Origin: JACOZG01 sp038058475
GTDB taxonomy: Bacteria; Patescibacteriota; Minisyncoccia; Phycocordibacterales; JACOZG01
Direction: 5' to 3'
Assembly: GCA_038058475.1 (NCBI GenBank)
Contig: JBBUAW010000010.1
Coordinates: 1 to 64,000 of the forward strand
DNA length: 64,000 bases
Below the pieces are notes generated by a model that did not search any database, was not told the origin of the DNA, and was given only the letters and a program-made list of their open reading frames with translations. Shown here piece after piece: positions 25,285 to 34,270 of the stretch (the first letter of the stretch is position 1; each line of letters begins with the position of its first letter). The position numbers were made by a program, and so were the translations under genes.

Positions 25285-26268
25285 ATGATAAATCCATTTC
25301 AAGGTAAAACCGTTCTAATTACTGGTGGGACCGGCAGTTTCGGCAGTAATTTCGTGAAGCATCTTTTGGTTGTGACTAAACCGAAAAAATTGGTTATTTT
25401 TAGCCGGGACGAGTTTAAACAACACTACCTAGCGAAAGAGTTAAACGACGAACGAACCAGATTTTTTCTTGGCGATATCCGCGATTTAGGGAGACTCCAA
25501 CGCGCTTTTCAAGGAATAGACATCATCATTCACGCCGCCGCTTTAAAACAAGTTCCAGCTCTGGAATACAATCCATTAGAAGCGGTCAAAACCAACATCC
25601 TCGGCACCCAAAATATTATCGAGGCAGCCATTGACCAGCAGGTAAAACGAGTGATTTTTATTTCCACAGATAAAGCGGTTCAGCCGATTAATCTTTATGG
25701 CGCAACCAAATTATGCGCGGAAAAACTCTGGATTTCAGCTAACGCTTATTCACCAAAGATTACTAAGTTCAGTGTTGTCCGCTATGGCAATGTGGTTGGC
25801 AGTCGCGGCAGCATTGTGGAATGGTTGAAACAAAATCATCAAACGCCGGTAGTTCATATTACTGATCCAAAAATGACTCGTTTTTGGATGTCGCTGGAAA
25901 AAAGTTTCGCTTTAATCACCTTCGCAATCAAAGAAATGGTTGGTGGTGAAATTTTTATTCCGAGAATCCCGAGTATGCGTTTGGTGGATATTTTTAAAGT
26001 TCTAACACCGCGAGCTAAGCAAAAAATTATTGGCGCCAGGCCGGGTGAGAAAATTCACGAGATTTTGTTCACCGAGCATGAAGCGCGGCGGACTTTTGTG
26101 ATTGGTGATTATTTTGTTATTGTGCCGGAACATCACACCTGGAACACCGGTGACCCTTATCAAAAATATCTCAAACGAGGCAAAGCAATAGAAGATAATT
26201 TTATTTTTTCCAGCGAAACCAACAAACTTTGGTTGAGCCCGGAGCAATTGAAAAAAATTGTGGCATGA
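25285..26268 (+). CDS. pseB: UDP-GlcNAc 4,6-dehydratase (inverting), PseB
   Basis: A 327-residue enzyme that turns UDP-GlcNAc into UDP-2-acetamido-2,6-dideoxy-L-arabino-hexos-4-ulose, the first pseudaminic acid step. GGTGSFGS (about 15-22) binds NADP, SRDEFKQ, ALKQVPALEYNPLEAVKTN and STDKAVQPINLYGATK are diagnostic for PseB, with the catalytic Asp-Lys pair and Tyr-Lys. The later RYGNVVGSRGS also matches. Length is standard. It begins the plus-strand pse operon and overlaps pseC by ATGA. No Shine-Dalgarno site. Confidence 0.95.
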   Translation: MINPFQGKTVLITGGTGSFGSNFVKHLLVVTKPKKLVIFSRDEFKQHYLAKELNDERTRFFLGDIRDLGRLQRAFQGIDIIIHAAALKQVPALEYNPLEAVKTNILGTQNIIEAAIDQQVKRVIFISTDKAVQPINLYGATKLCAEKLWISANAYSPKITKFSVVRYGNVVGSRGSIVEWLKQNHQTPVVHITDPKMTRFWMSLEKSFALITFAIKEMVGGEIFIPRIPSMRLVDIFKVLTPRAKQKIIGARPGEKIHEILFTEHEARRTFVIGDYFVIVPEHHTWNTGDPYQKYLKRGKAIEDNFIFSSETNKLWLSPEQLKKIVA

Positions 26269-27380
26269 TTTTTTACGGCCGACAAAATCTTGACCAATCA
26301 GATAAACAGGCGGTCATAAAGGTCTTGGATTCTAGTTGGTTAACTCAAGGACCAACCGTGGAAAGATTTGAAACCGGTTTGGCAAAAAAAGTTGCCGCGC
26401 GTTATGCGGTTGTCGTTTCAAGCGGCACTGCCGCGCTTCACTTGGCCTACTTGGTTGCTGGACTTGGTTTTGGCGACGAGGTTATTACCACGCCTAATAC
26501 TTTTGTGGCCACCACTAATATGCTTTTAGCGGTTGGCGCTAAACCGGTTTTTTGCGATATTCGTTTAGATACTTACAATATTGATGAATCAAAAATTGAG
26601 CAATTGATTACACCCCGCACTAGGGCGATTGTGCCAGTTCATTTCGCCGGCCATCCTTGCGAGATGAAAATTATAAATAAAATTGCTAAGAAATATAACC
26701 TTGGGGTGATTGAAGATGCTTGTCATGCACTCGGCGCGATTTATCAAAAACAACCAATTGGTTCGCTTAGCGATTTGACAATTTTTAGTTTTCATCCAGT
26801 CAAGGCAATTACCACTGGCGAAGGCGGGGCGATTGTTACCAATAATAAAATTTATTATGAACGTCTTAAACTGTTGCGCAGTCATGGTGTCATAAAAGAC
26901 CAGCGCGGTTTTAATGCAATGACGATGCTTGGTTATAATTATCGCCTGACAGATATTCAGGCCGCCCTTGGTATCAGTCAACTAAGAAAACTGCCGTCTT
27001 TTATTAAAAAAAGACATCAAGTCATTGACTGGTATGAACGAGAATTGTCTAGGGTAAACGAAATTATTTTACCGACGGAACAACCGGGAAATTATGCCGG
27101 TTGGCATTTATATGTCATCCGAGTAAAAAATCCGCGTCAACGTCTTTCGCTTATGAGTTGGCTCCGTGAACACAATATCGGCGTTAACTTTCATTATCCA
27201 GCAGTTTATTCTCATCCTTATTATCAACAAACTGGCTATGATAAAATTAAATTACCGAACGCCGAAATTTATCATGAAAGTGCTTTGACTCTACCCCTTC
27301 ATACTAAATTAACCAAAAAGGAGGTTGATTATATTGTTCGAATGATTGGAAGATTTTTTAATTCTCCAACTAAAGTATGA
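26265..27380 (+). CDS. pseC: PLP-dependent sugar-nucleotide aminotransferase, PseC
   Basis: A 371-residue DegT/DnrJ/EryC1-family enzyme that aminates C4 of the PseB product. SSGTAALHLAY (about 50-60) binds the cofactor phosphate, EDACHALGA gives the PLP aspartate, and SFHPVKAITTGEGG contains the Schiff-base lysine. NYRLTDIQAALGISQL matches PseC closely. The ATG at 26265 overlaps the pseB stop (ATGA) and starts at MIFYGRQNL, typical for PseC. Glutamate is the likely amino donor. Confidence 0.94.
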   Translation: MIFYGRQNLDQSDKQAVIKVLDSSWLTQGPTVERFETGLAKKVAARYAVVVSSGTAALHLAYLVAGLGFGDEVITTPNTFVATTNMLLAVGAKPVFCDIRLDTYNIDESKIEQLITPRTRAIVPVHFAGHPCEMKIINKIAKKYNLGVIEDACHALGAIYQKQPIGSLSDLTIFSFHPVKAITTGEGGAIVTNNKIYYERLKLLRSHGVIKDQRGFNAMTMLGYNYRLTDIQAALGISQLRKLPSFIKKRHQVIDWYERELSRVNEIILPTEQPGNYAGWHLYVIRVKNPRQRLSLMSWLREHNIGVNFHYPAVYSHPYYQQTGYDKIKLPNAEIYHESALTLPLHTKLTKKEVDYIVRMIGRFFNSPTKV

Positions 27381-28009
27381 GCACCGAGCAAGAGCGATTT
27401 TGGCAATCAACATTTGGAGACGAATACAGTGACCGCAATGATATGGGTGTTCAGGCCCTCAATTTAATGTATACCACGCGATACGGCAGTTCAAGAAGTG
27501 TAATGAACCGGGAATTTTTGTCGGGGCGAGACATTTCAACAATTTTTGAGGTCGGCTGTAATATTGGCAATCAACTCTCCCTGCTTTCACAAATGGGATT
27601 CAATAATCTGACTGGTATTGAAATTAATGCTCGAGCGGTCAAAACCGCAAAAAAACGACTTCCAAATGCGAACATCATACAGGGTAGCGCCTTGGCTCTC
27701 CCCTTTCCAAACAATTATTTTGACCTTGTTTTTACCGCGGGCGTACTTATTCATATCCGGCCAGGAGATGTCGAGAAAGCAATGGCCGAGATTCATCGTG
27801 TGAGCAAACGTTATATTTGGGGATTTGAATATTTTGCGCCCATTCGCGAGGAAATTATATATCGCGGGCATAAAAATCGGCTTTGGAAAACGGATTTTGC
27901 GAGATTATACCGTGATTTGTTTCCTGATTTGATGCTTCTGCAAGAGAAACGGTATCAATACTCGACTGACAAGAATATAGACAGTATGTTTCTTCTTGAG
28001 AAGACATAA
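27377..28009 (+). CDS. Pseudaminic-acid-biosynthesis-associated methylase
   Basis: A 210-residue SAM-dependent methyltransferase. Motif I IFEVGCNIGNQ (about 55-65), TGIEINARAV, and FDLVFTAGVLIHI match the small methylase group that travels with pse genes. FWQSTFGDEY near the N-terminus is also typical. It overlaps pseC by ATGA and is followed one base later by the cytidylyltransferase gene. It may methylate an amino or hydroxyl group on the pseudaminic acid precursor. Position supports this, and no assay exists for this protein. Confidence 0.85.
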   Translation: MSTEQERFWQSTFGDEYSDRNDMGVQALNLMYTTRYGSSRSVMNREFLSGRDISTIFEVGCNIGNQLSLLSQMGFNNLTGIEINARAVKTAKKRLPNANIIQGSALALPFPNNYFDLVFTAGVLIHIRPGDVEKAMAEIHRVSKRYIWGFEYFAPIREEIIYRGHKNRLWKTDFARLYRDLFPDLMLLQEKRYQYSTDKNIDSMFLLEKT

Positions 28010-28010
28010 T

Positions 28011-28790
28011 ATGGAAAAGGTTGGGATCATTATTCAAGCGCGAATGAGTTCAACCCGTTTACCGGGAAAAGTGCTTTTACCTCTGGCTGGAAAAGAAATG
28101 CTTTGGCATGTGGTTGAACGATGTCGTCGAAGCCGGCGGGCCCATAACGTTATAGTTGCGACTTCAAGCGACCGGAGTGACGATGTTTTAGCCGGGTGGT
28201 GTAAAAAAAACAGCATTCCAGTTTTTCGGGGAAACCTTGATAATGTTCTCTCTCGTTATTTCAATTGTGCCAAGAAAAATAATTTAGACATTATTGTCCG
28301 CATTACCTCTGACTGTCCGCTCGTCGACCCGTCTTCCATTGATGAAATTTTGCGCGTGCTTAATACAGGAAGAACCAAACACGTTGAGTATGTTAGTAAT
28401 CTCCTTGACCGAAACTATCCTAGGGGTCTTGACTGTGAGGCCTTTACTTTTTCGGTCCTGAAAAATGCCCATAAAAAGGCAATAGACGCCTTTGATAAAG
28501 AACATGTCACTCCTTATATAATAAAAAATGCACGCACCTGCCCTTACACCATGCCGAAAAAGTTACAAGGTAATTATCGACTCACAGTTGATGAGAAAAA
28601 CGATTACAAACTCATTAAACTTATATACGACAATTTTTATAAAAATGGAGATATTATTAATGTCTGTGACGTATTAAAATTCCTGAGTAAAAATAAGAGA
28701 GTGGCAATTATTAACAAAAATGTTAAACAAAAAGATAAAGAACGACAGAAACAAATCGTAGAAGCAGCAAAACAAAAGTTATTATTCTAG
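28011..28790 (+). CDS. SpsF-type cytidylyltransferase
   Basis: A 259-residue nucleotidyltransferase-fold protein of the SpsF family, related to CMP-KDO synthetases. QARMSSTRLPGKVLLPLAG (residues 9-27) is the nucleotide site and RITSDCPLVDP (near 90) the second motif. In pse loci this family takes the PseF role (CMP-pseudaminic acid synthesis), sometimes fused to PseG; here there is no PseG domain. The C-terminus is a Lys/Gln-rich helix (about 235-255). The ATG at 28011 follows the methylase stop by one base. Its 3' end overlaps the convergent DUF4910 gene by nine bases. Confidence 0.85.
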   Translation: MEKVGIIIQARMSSTRLPGKVLLPLAGKEMLWHVVERCRRSRRAHNVIVATSSDRSDDVLAGWCKKNSIPVFRGNLDNVLSRYFNCAKKNNLDIIVRITSDCPLVDPSSIDEILRVLNTGRTKHVEYVSNLLDRNYPRGLDCEAFTFSVLKNAHKKAIDAFDKEHVTPYIIKNARTCPYTMPKKLQGNYRLTVDEKNDYKLIKLIYDNFYKNGDIINVCDVLKFLSKNKRVAIINKNVKQKDKERQKQIVEAAKQKLLF

Positions 28791-30062
28791 TGCTGTAATT
28801 AATTTTTCTTCAAGTAATTTTTCTGCCAGAGAGTATAGTTCATTGACAGGGACTTTTATTTTATTGCTAATGTCAAGCAGGTCATTTGAACCATCCGCGT
28901 AGGCCAGAAAATCAATGATCAGTTTCGCTTTACTCGCGACTGATCCCTTACTACTGATTGTTGGATAAAGTCCTCTTTTGCCAAGTTGTGGCTCACACAA
29001 ACAAGTGTTCTGATAACGATAATTACATTCTATAACTTCAAGGATATTTTTCAGAAGTTCATGCGAATCGGAAAGTCCTTTTGGTGTAACGAGAGTAAGG
29101 TTATCAAATGAGGTGTGATATTCCGGGTATGTTCCATATTTACTCCGAGAGATGGAGACCACGGGTAAATCAATACCCGGGGAATTGTATTGCCGTTCAT
29201 CACTTCCCCTATCAAGATAAGAATATCGTGTAAAGTTCTGGCCTAGTGATTCAAAAACATATTGCGCAATCTTATCCGCGTAGGTATCGCCATTTCTGCT
29301 CGAAACATAAGAATAATTTTTCTCATCACCGACACAACTAATGTTAAAGCCGGCGACAATTGCATTTTTCATCACATCAATATTTCTACTGAGATAAGTT
29401 ATTGCCCCGATTGTTTCTGGAATAAAAATAATTCGATAGGTATATCTTCGTTTTTTGGTTAAAATCCATTTTACGAGAAAAGTTGTCACCACCGGACCCG
29501 ATAATTCATTGTTAGCCATAGAAGGATGACAGACATAAGTTGAGAGAAATATCTCTTTTTTTGATAAACCGGGAATGATAATTTCTCCAAATGTTAAAAA
29601 ACCGTTTTTTAATTCACTGTCAATAAAAACTTTATATACCCCGTCTTTCAATTTGGCTCTTTGTTTATGGGTAATACAAAATCCCCAGTTTTCTGCAAAA
29701 TACGAGGTAACGTACGGAACGGCCTCCGGCTGGTTTGGCAATGAATAAAGATGTTCATTTAGTTCGGGGAGGGTAATTTCTTTATTAATTGGAATAGAAT
29801 AGCCTACCACATGAAGATTGCTTTTTTTAAAATCAACAATTTTGTTTCCTTGCGGGTCAAGGATGTAAGCATCTTTAATGTTCCATTCTTTGGGGACCAC
29901 CCAATCAAAAGCTTTGGTTTCTGTGGCCACTTCAAAAATGTTTATTGGCGCGTGTCTTTGTAAAATTTTTAATGTCTGCCTAACACCATTGCCGGTAATA
30001 CTGCGGCAAATTGGAAAAAGTTCTTTCATTAATTCATACATCTCATTTGCTATTTTATTCAT
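28782..30062 (-). CDS. DUF4910 / M28-like aminopeptidase-domain protein
   Basis: A 426-residue cytosolic protein with an aminopeptidase-like core interrupted by a small domain, and a C-terminal winged-helix-like segment (about 355-426). STYVCHPSMANNELSGP (about 173-190) and FIPETIGAITYL carry His, Asn/Glu and Glu residues like M28 zinc ligands; DRGSDERQY and the late YPEYHTSFD complete the set. The family is common in surface polysaccharide loci, where its substrate is unknown. It is the second gene after the AAC(3)-family acyltransferase, two bases downstream. Peptidase activity is inferred and could be a deacylase instead. Confidence 0.82.
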   Translation of the reverse strand: MNKIANEMYELMKELFPICRSITGNGVRQTLKILQRHAPINIFEVATETKAFDWVVPKEWNIKDAYILDPQGNKIVDFKKSNLHVVGYSIPINKEITLPELNEHLYSLPNQPEAVPYVTSYFAENWGFCITHKQRAKLKDGVYKVFIDSELKNGFLTFGEIIIPGLSKKEIFLSTYVCHPSMANNELSGPVVTTFLVKWILTKKRRYTYRIIFIPETIGAITYLSRNIDVMKNAIVAGFNISCVGDEKNYSYVSSRNGDTYADKIAQYVFESLGQNFTRYSYLDRGSDERQYNSPGIDLPVVSISRSKYGTYPEYHTSFDNLTLVTPKGLSDSHELLKNILEVIECNYRYQNTCLCEPQLGKRGLYPTISSKGSVASKAKLIIDFLAYADGSNDLLDISNKIKVPVNELYSLAEKLLEEKLITALE

Positions 30063-30064
30063 TT

Positions 30065-30871
30065 TTATTTTTCGATTAAAAACCGAGGGGTTTCCCTAAG
30101 TTTGCGCGCTATTATTTTGTAAACAGCCTGCGCGCCGACCAAACGCACTTGGGAATATCCTAACTTACTTTTCCTCAAAATTCCCTGGTGACCCAAAAAA
30201 CTGGCAATTCCCTCAAGGTCATATGTGACACTGCCATCAAGTGGCCTGACGAAGTAATCAAAAGTTCGTTTGACGAGCTTATCACCAATTAATATTTTTC
30301 CTGTAAATTTTTTGATGAAGCGATATGGAACATGACAATCTTGTTCAATAAAATGTAAATAAGTTAAGGAAAAAATTTCTCCAAGAAATAAAATTGTAAA
30401 ATCCGCGTCATGGATTTTCTGGAAAATTGACTTATCACCGAAGCAATCAGAACCGACTGTCTGATAAAATTCCTGATTGGCGCCCCAAACTGCTACTGAA
30501 AAAATCGGGTCAATCGTCCGTACGACGCCGGTCAATTGTCTGAAATATTCTGTCAAACTACCGACCGTGGATGGTGTCTTCCGCGGATCAAAAACCTCAC
30601 CGCGGCAAAAAGAATATGAGAAGGTCGGCATAATGACTGTCCCTCGTTTACCAACCAGATTGACGAGTGCTTGGATAAAAGCGTCGAGATATCGTTTTTT
30701 TTTAATTTTGGGGTTTACCCTACCGAATGACCTTAAATCCGAATGGACAAATAATTTATCTCCCCGTCCAATACCAATAGCTGCCAACGCCCCAACAAGA
30801 TCTTTGGTCAAGAATTTTTGACCGCCATATTCAAAAAGATAGGGATTAGATTTATTCATAACTTCTTGCAT
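30065..30871 (-). CDS. AAC(3)-family N-acyltransferase
   Basis: About 268 residues. It belongs to the aminoglycoside 3-N-acetyltransferase family (Antibiotic_NAT): LFVHSDLRSFG near 40-50, VIMPTFSYSF, DPRKTPSTVGSLTEYFR near 117-133, and a late DCHVPYRFIK. Members in polysaccharide loci acylate amino sugars, so resistance is not the likely job here. It is divergent from the CmcI-type gene and lies next to the pse and ACP operons, so acyl-CoA or acyl-ACP could be its donor. The ATG at 30871 is used; ATG 30859 is possible. The TATACT -10 ends 14 bases upstream. Confidence 0.83.
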   Translation of the reverse strand: MQEVMNKSNPYLFEYGGQKFLTKDLVGALAAIGIGRGDKLFVHSDLRSFGRVNPKIKKKRYLDAFIQALVNLVGKRGTVIMPTFSYSFCRGEVFDPRKTPSTVGSLTEYFRQLTGVVRTIDPIFSVAVWGANQEFYQTVGSDCFGDKSIFQKIHDADFTILFLGEIFSLTYLHFIEQDCHVPYRFIKKFTGKILIGDKLVKRTFDYFVRPLDGSVTYDLEGIASFLGHQGILRKSKLGYSQVRLVGAQAVYKIIARKLRETPRFLIEK

Positions 30872-30885
30872 CAAATATATTAGAT

Positions 30886-30893
30886 AGTATAGT
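30886..30893. promoter_or_regulatory. Overlapping divergent -10 boxes
   Basis: AGTATAGT gives a minus-strand TATACT (30891-30886) and a plus-strand TATAGT (30888-30893) that share four base pairs. They serve the AAC(3)-family gene and the CmcI-type gene. No clear -35 is seen on either side. Confidence 0.5.
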
Positions 30894-30911
30894 GGATAGT
30901 GAAAAATTTCA

Positions 30912-31634
30912 ATGATTAAAGATTTATTAAAAACATTAAAATTTGAGGCGCTTTTATTTAAAAACCTACTCTATCGTAGGACATATATAAATTCCAAATT
31001 AGAAAAAGATATCGTTAATCAATTTCATAGACTTTATTATGACTCCAGACTTTTTGGCAGAGGTTTTCGTAATACTTTTTGGCTGGGAATTCCGACTTTC
31101 AAATGTCCTTTAGACCTCTGGATTTATCAGGAAATTATTTTTGAACAGAAACCCGACCTCATAATAGAATGTGGAACGGCCAAGGGCGGCAGTGCTCTTT
31201 TCTTGGCATCTATATGTGAGGGAGTCAATCGGGGAGAAATTGTAACAATTGATATTGTAGAGGATGAGGGTCGGCCGAAACATAACCGAATAACATATTT
31301 GACCGGAGTATCAACTTCAGAAAAAATCTTGAGGAAAGTTGAGGAAATTGCCAAAAATAAAGAAGGGGTAATCGTGATATTAGATTCAGACCACACAAAA
31401 GATAATGTACTTAATGAGTTGCGACGATATAATAAGTTCGTAAACAAAGGGGGTTATCTGATTGTTGAAGATACAAATCTAAATGGTCATCCAGTAGTTC
31501 CAAATTTTGGCCCAGGCCCGATGGAAGCAGTTGAAGAATTTATGAGGGAAAATAAAAAATTTATTATAGATAAAGAAAAAGAAAAATTTTATCTGACATT
31601 TAGTCCAAATGGATTCTTGAAAAGAATTATTTAG
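30912..31634 (+). CDS. CmcI-family methyltransferase/hydroxylase
   Basis: A 240-residue protein of the cephalosporin hydroxylase (CmcI)/rhamnosyl O-methyltransferase family. IIECGTAKGGSALFLA (about 80-95) is SAM motif I, VTIDI follows, and ILDSDHTKDNVLNEL (about 155-170) plus VEDTN are the metal-binding hallmarks. Most members are sugar O-methyltransferases. It precedes a second, TylF-type methyltransferase by 52 bases on the same strand, so two methyl groups may be added by this pair. The DNA here looks AT-rich. Acceptor unknown. Confidence 0.85.
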   Translation: MIKDLLKTLKFEALLFKNLLYRRTYINSKLEKDIVNQFHRLYYDSRLFGRGFRNTFWLGIPTFKCPLDLWIYQEIIFEQKPDLIIECGTAKGGSALFLASICEGVNRGEIVTIDIVEDEGRPKHNRITYLTGVSTSEKILRKVEEIAKNKEGVIVILDSDHTKDNVLNELRRYNKFVNKGGYLIVEDTNLNGHPVVPNFGPGPMEAVEEFMRENKKFIIDKEKEKFYLTFSPNGFLKRII

Positions 31635-31686
31635 TTGATAACTAAAGAGGTTGGGTGTACTATCAAAAGACAAACTGAAATTAATC

Positions 31687-32430
31687 ATGAGAACCGCACA
31701 GGAAAACAGCTATAGCGAGAATCTCTCACACCATGTCGCCAAACTAATTACCGGTCGAACCAAAACCGGCCAAGAAATAGCGGAGGATTTTCCTCTTTAT
31801 GCCCCGCGACAGAATTTGAGTCGTTTTTTGGTTCGTCATGAATTATTTAAAAAGGTGATTTTTCTTAAGGGGTCAATCATTGAAGGCGGTGTTTTCCGTG
31901 GAGCCGGTTTGATGAGTTGGGCACAATTATCCGCTATTTATGAGCCGACTAATTATCAAAGGCAGATTATCGGCTTTGATACTTTTGCCGGATTTCCTAA
32001 CATCAAACCAGTAGATACGGGAGGACGAATAAAAAATCCGTTGGCCAAACGTGGTGGTTTGGCTAACAATTCTTATCGCGAGCTAGAAACAGTTATTAAA
32101 CTTTACGATGCCAATCGTGGACTGTCTCATATGCCCAAAGTAAATTTAATCAGGGGTAATTTTATGAAGACAGGCAAGACTTATATAAAACAAAATCCCC
32201 ACTTAATTATCTCTCTCCTCTATCTCGATTTTGATATTTACGAGCCGACGAGAGAAGCTTTGAGGCTCTTCCTTCCTCGGATGTCAAAAGGCAGTGTTGT
32301 TGCTTTCGACGAGGTTAATAACCCCGACTGGCCAGGGGAAACAGAGGCGCTTCTTGAGAGTCTTAATCTCAATCATTACCCTCTTCAACAGTTTCCCTAT
32401 GAGCCAAATATTTCCTTTTTGACTTTGTAG
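31687..32430 (+). CDS. TylF/MycF-family O-methyltransferase
   Basis: About 247 residues, related to 15460-16221. IIEGGVFRGAGLMSW (about 60-75) is motif I, IGFDTFAGF follows, and LLYLDFDIYEPTREAL with VAFDEVNNPDWPGE gives the metal and substrate region. The ATG at 31687 is preferred; a TTG at 31651 lies too close to the only purine-rich stretch. It ends nine bases from the convergent acyl-ligase stop with no terminator between them. A sugar or hydroxyacyl O-methylation is plausible from its place beside the ACP operon. Confidence 0.83.
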   Translation: MRTAQENSYSENLSHHVAKLITGRTKTGQEIAEDFPLYAPRQNLSRFLVRHELFKKVIFLKGSIIEGGVFRGAGLMSWAQLSAIYEPTNYQRQIIGFDTFAGFPNIKPVDTGGRIKNPLAKRGGLANNSYRELETVIKLYDANRGLSHMPKVNLIRGNFMKTGKTYIKQNPHLIISLLYLDFDIYEPTREALRLFLPRMSKGSVVAFDEVNNPDWPGETEALLESLNLNHYPLQQFPYEPNISFLTL

Positions 32431-32439
32431 ATTAAAAAA

Positions 32440-34050
32440 TTAGTTGATTTTCCGATTATAATACTCAAGCAGCGTTCTGTATAAAACTTTATTAGTTGGC
32501 CCTTTAGGTATTTCGCTCAGGTCAGTGAGTTTATTCACAATAATAATTTCTCTTGGGTGTTTGTAGTACGCTAGTTTGTCTTTAAAAAAATTCTTTAACA
32601 CGTCTTGGCGACAATCACTATTTAATTTAACGAAGGCTACAATGTCTTGTCCAAAAAGTTTGTCCGGCACTCCGATAACGGCACATTCATCAACTGCCGG
32701 ATGGGCGAATAAAATATTTTCGATTTCGCTCGGGTAAATTTTCTCCCCTCCTTTATTGATAAGATAATCTTTACGAGTTTTAAAATAAATATAGCCATCA
32801 TCATCAATGTATCCATAATCTCCGCTGTAAAAAAAACCATTACGTAAAGATTTCTTGTTGGCCTCATTCAATCTAAAATATTCACGCATAACATTTAAAC
32901 CACGTATACATATTTCTCCCTCCGTGCCTCTCGGAACCTCTTTACCATCATCGTCAAGAATTACAATATCATTGCACGATAGGGCCCGGCCGACTGTGCC
33001 AAGTTTTCTGTTATCCTTTGGGAATTGATTGAAACAAGCAAAAGATGTTGTCTCGGTGAGGCCGTATCCTTCAAAAACTGGGATTTTAAATTTTTTTTCA
33101 AATTGAATCTTCACTTCCTCATTAAGCACTTGCCCGCCACAAATAATACCAACCATAGAAGAATCTTTCCGCTCTAATTTTGCCGCTAAAATCATGGATA
33201 GAATGGCTGGCATAACACTAGTCCAAGAAACATTGTATTCTTTGATCAAAGACCAAAAAGATTTGAGACCGGTTTTGGGCCGCACCATTACTGTGGAACC
33301 ACCCATATTAAGAGGCGCTAGAAGAGTAACCACTTGGCCGTTATTGTGAAATAAAGGTAAGATGCAGAGGGTTCTTGTGTCAGGTGTAAATTTAAACCAA
33401 TCAGATATAACTTGCGAATTTACCAATAAATTTAAATGGCTAAGAACCGCTCCTTTTGGTTTACCCGTTGTTCCAGAGGTATAAATAATTACCGCTTCAT
33501 CTCCATATTTGTAACGAACATTAGATGTTTTAGTATGTTCGGTCGCAGTTGTTAGTTTTATATCAGAAATATCTGTAAAAGTTATAAAATTTTGACTAAA
33601 CATTCTTTGTGCTTCGATAATTTTTTTAAAAATAGTTTTGCTATAAAAGACTACTTTCGCCTGTGAGTCAGCAACTATATAAGCAATTTCGGACGACGAT
33701 AAATCTGGATTAATGGGCACAACAGTAATTCCCTCCTTAAACGCGGCAAAATAAAGCGCAAGAAAGTCGGGTGATGTCGGAAGCACAAGACATATTCTTT
33801 TTCCTTTTAATATACCATTCGCTTTCAGATATGATGCTTTTTCAATAATCTTCTTTTCAAAGTCTACGTATGAAAATGTCTTGTTGGATTCTGGAAAAAT
33901 AGCAAAGATTTTTTGGGGATGTTTTTTAGCTTGTGTATTAAAAAGTTCATAGACATTGTTATGCTTAATAAAAAAATCACGATCTATCTTTTGGTGACCA
34001 CAAAGCAAGCTCTGATCAACTCGTATAAGATTTTCATTTTTTACCGACAT
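32440..34050 (-). CDS. Acyl-activating ligase of the ACP operon
   Basis: A 536-residue ANL-superfamily adenylating enzyme. TSGTTGKPKG (191-200) is the phosphate loop, GYGLTETTS follows near 330, YSGDYGYIDDDGY near 410, and the C-terminal catalytic Lys is K521 (PTNKVLYR). It overlaps the ACP gene by 17 bases, so the most likely reaction is adenylation of a carboxylic acid and its transfer to the ACP phosphopantetheine. No thiolation or condensation domain is fused. It is the last gene of a five-gene operon. The dehydrogenase upstream suggests a 2-hydroxy acid substrate, which is inference. Confidence 0.9.
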   Translation of the reverse strand: MSVKNENLIRVDQSLLCGHQKIDRDFFIKHNNVYELFNTQAKKHPQKIFAIFPESNKTFSYVDFEKKIIEKASYLKANGILKGKRICLVLPTSPDFLALYFAAFKEGITVVPINPDLSSSEIAYIVADSQAKVVFYSKTIFKKIIEAQRMFSQNFITFTDISDIKLTTATEHTKTSNVRYKYGDEAVIIYTSGTTGKPKGAVLSHLNLLVNSQVISDWFKFTPDTRTLCILPLFHNNGQVVTLLAPLNMGGSTVMVRPKTGLKSFWSLIKEYNVSWTSVMPAILSMILAAKLERKDSSMVGIICGGQVLNEEVKIQFEKKFKIPVFEGYGLTETTSFACFNQFPKDNRKLGTVGRALSCNDIVILDDDGKEVPRGTEGEICIRGLNVMREYFRLNEANKKSLRNGFFYSGDYGYIDDDGYIYFKTRKDYLINKGGEKIYPSEIENILFAHPAVDECAVIGVPDKLFGQDIVAFVKLNSDCRQDVLKNFFKDKLAYYKHPREIIIVNKLTDLSEIPKGPTNKVLYRTLLEYYNRKIN

Positions 34051-34270
34051 ATTTTTCTAAAATATTCCTGATTGAATTTAAGTCGGTCATTGCCAGCGTA
34101 TCTTTAAAATCAAGTTCTATCTTGAAGTCCTTTTCAATTTTAGCCATAAGTTGAATGTGACGTAGTGAGTCCCATCCTGAGACAGTCTCCATTGAGAGGT
34201 CGTTAACAATTTTCACTCCTAAAACTTCTCTTATAATATTATCCAATTTTTCTTTTATTATTTTATTCAT
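34034..34270 (-). CDS. Acyl carrier protein
   Basis: A 78-residue stand-alone carrier protein with the four-helix ACP pattern. GWDSLRHIQL places the phosphopantetheine serine at S35. It starts at ATG 34270, overlapping the dehydrogenase stop (ATGA), and overlaps the ligase gene by 17 bases. With its own holo-ACP synthase and ligase in the operon it is a dedicated carrier rather than the fatty acid ACP. The motif is GWDS rather than the GADS-type motif of FabD-linked ACPs, closer to D-alanyl carrier and NRPS-like stand-alone carriers. Confidence 0.92.
   Translation of the reverse strand: MNKIIKEKLDNIIREVLGVKIVNDLSMETVSGWDSLRHIQLMAKIEKDFKIELDFKDTLAMTDLNSIRNILEKYVGKK

Noticed and set aside
30065..30871. 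Aminoglycoside resistance gene
   Set aside because: The family name suggests resistance, but the gene is embedded in surface-sugar operons without any mobile element or other resistance gene.
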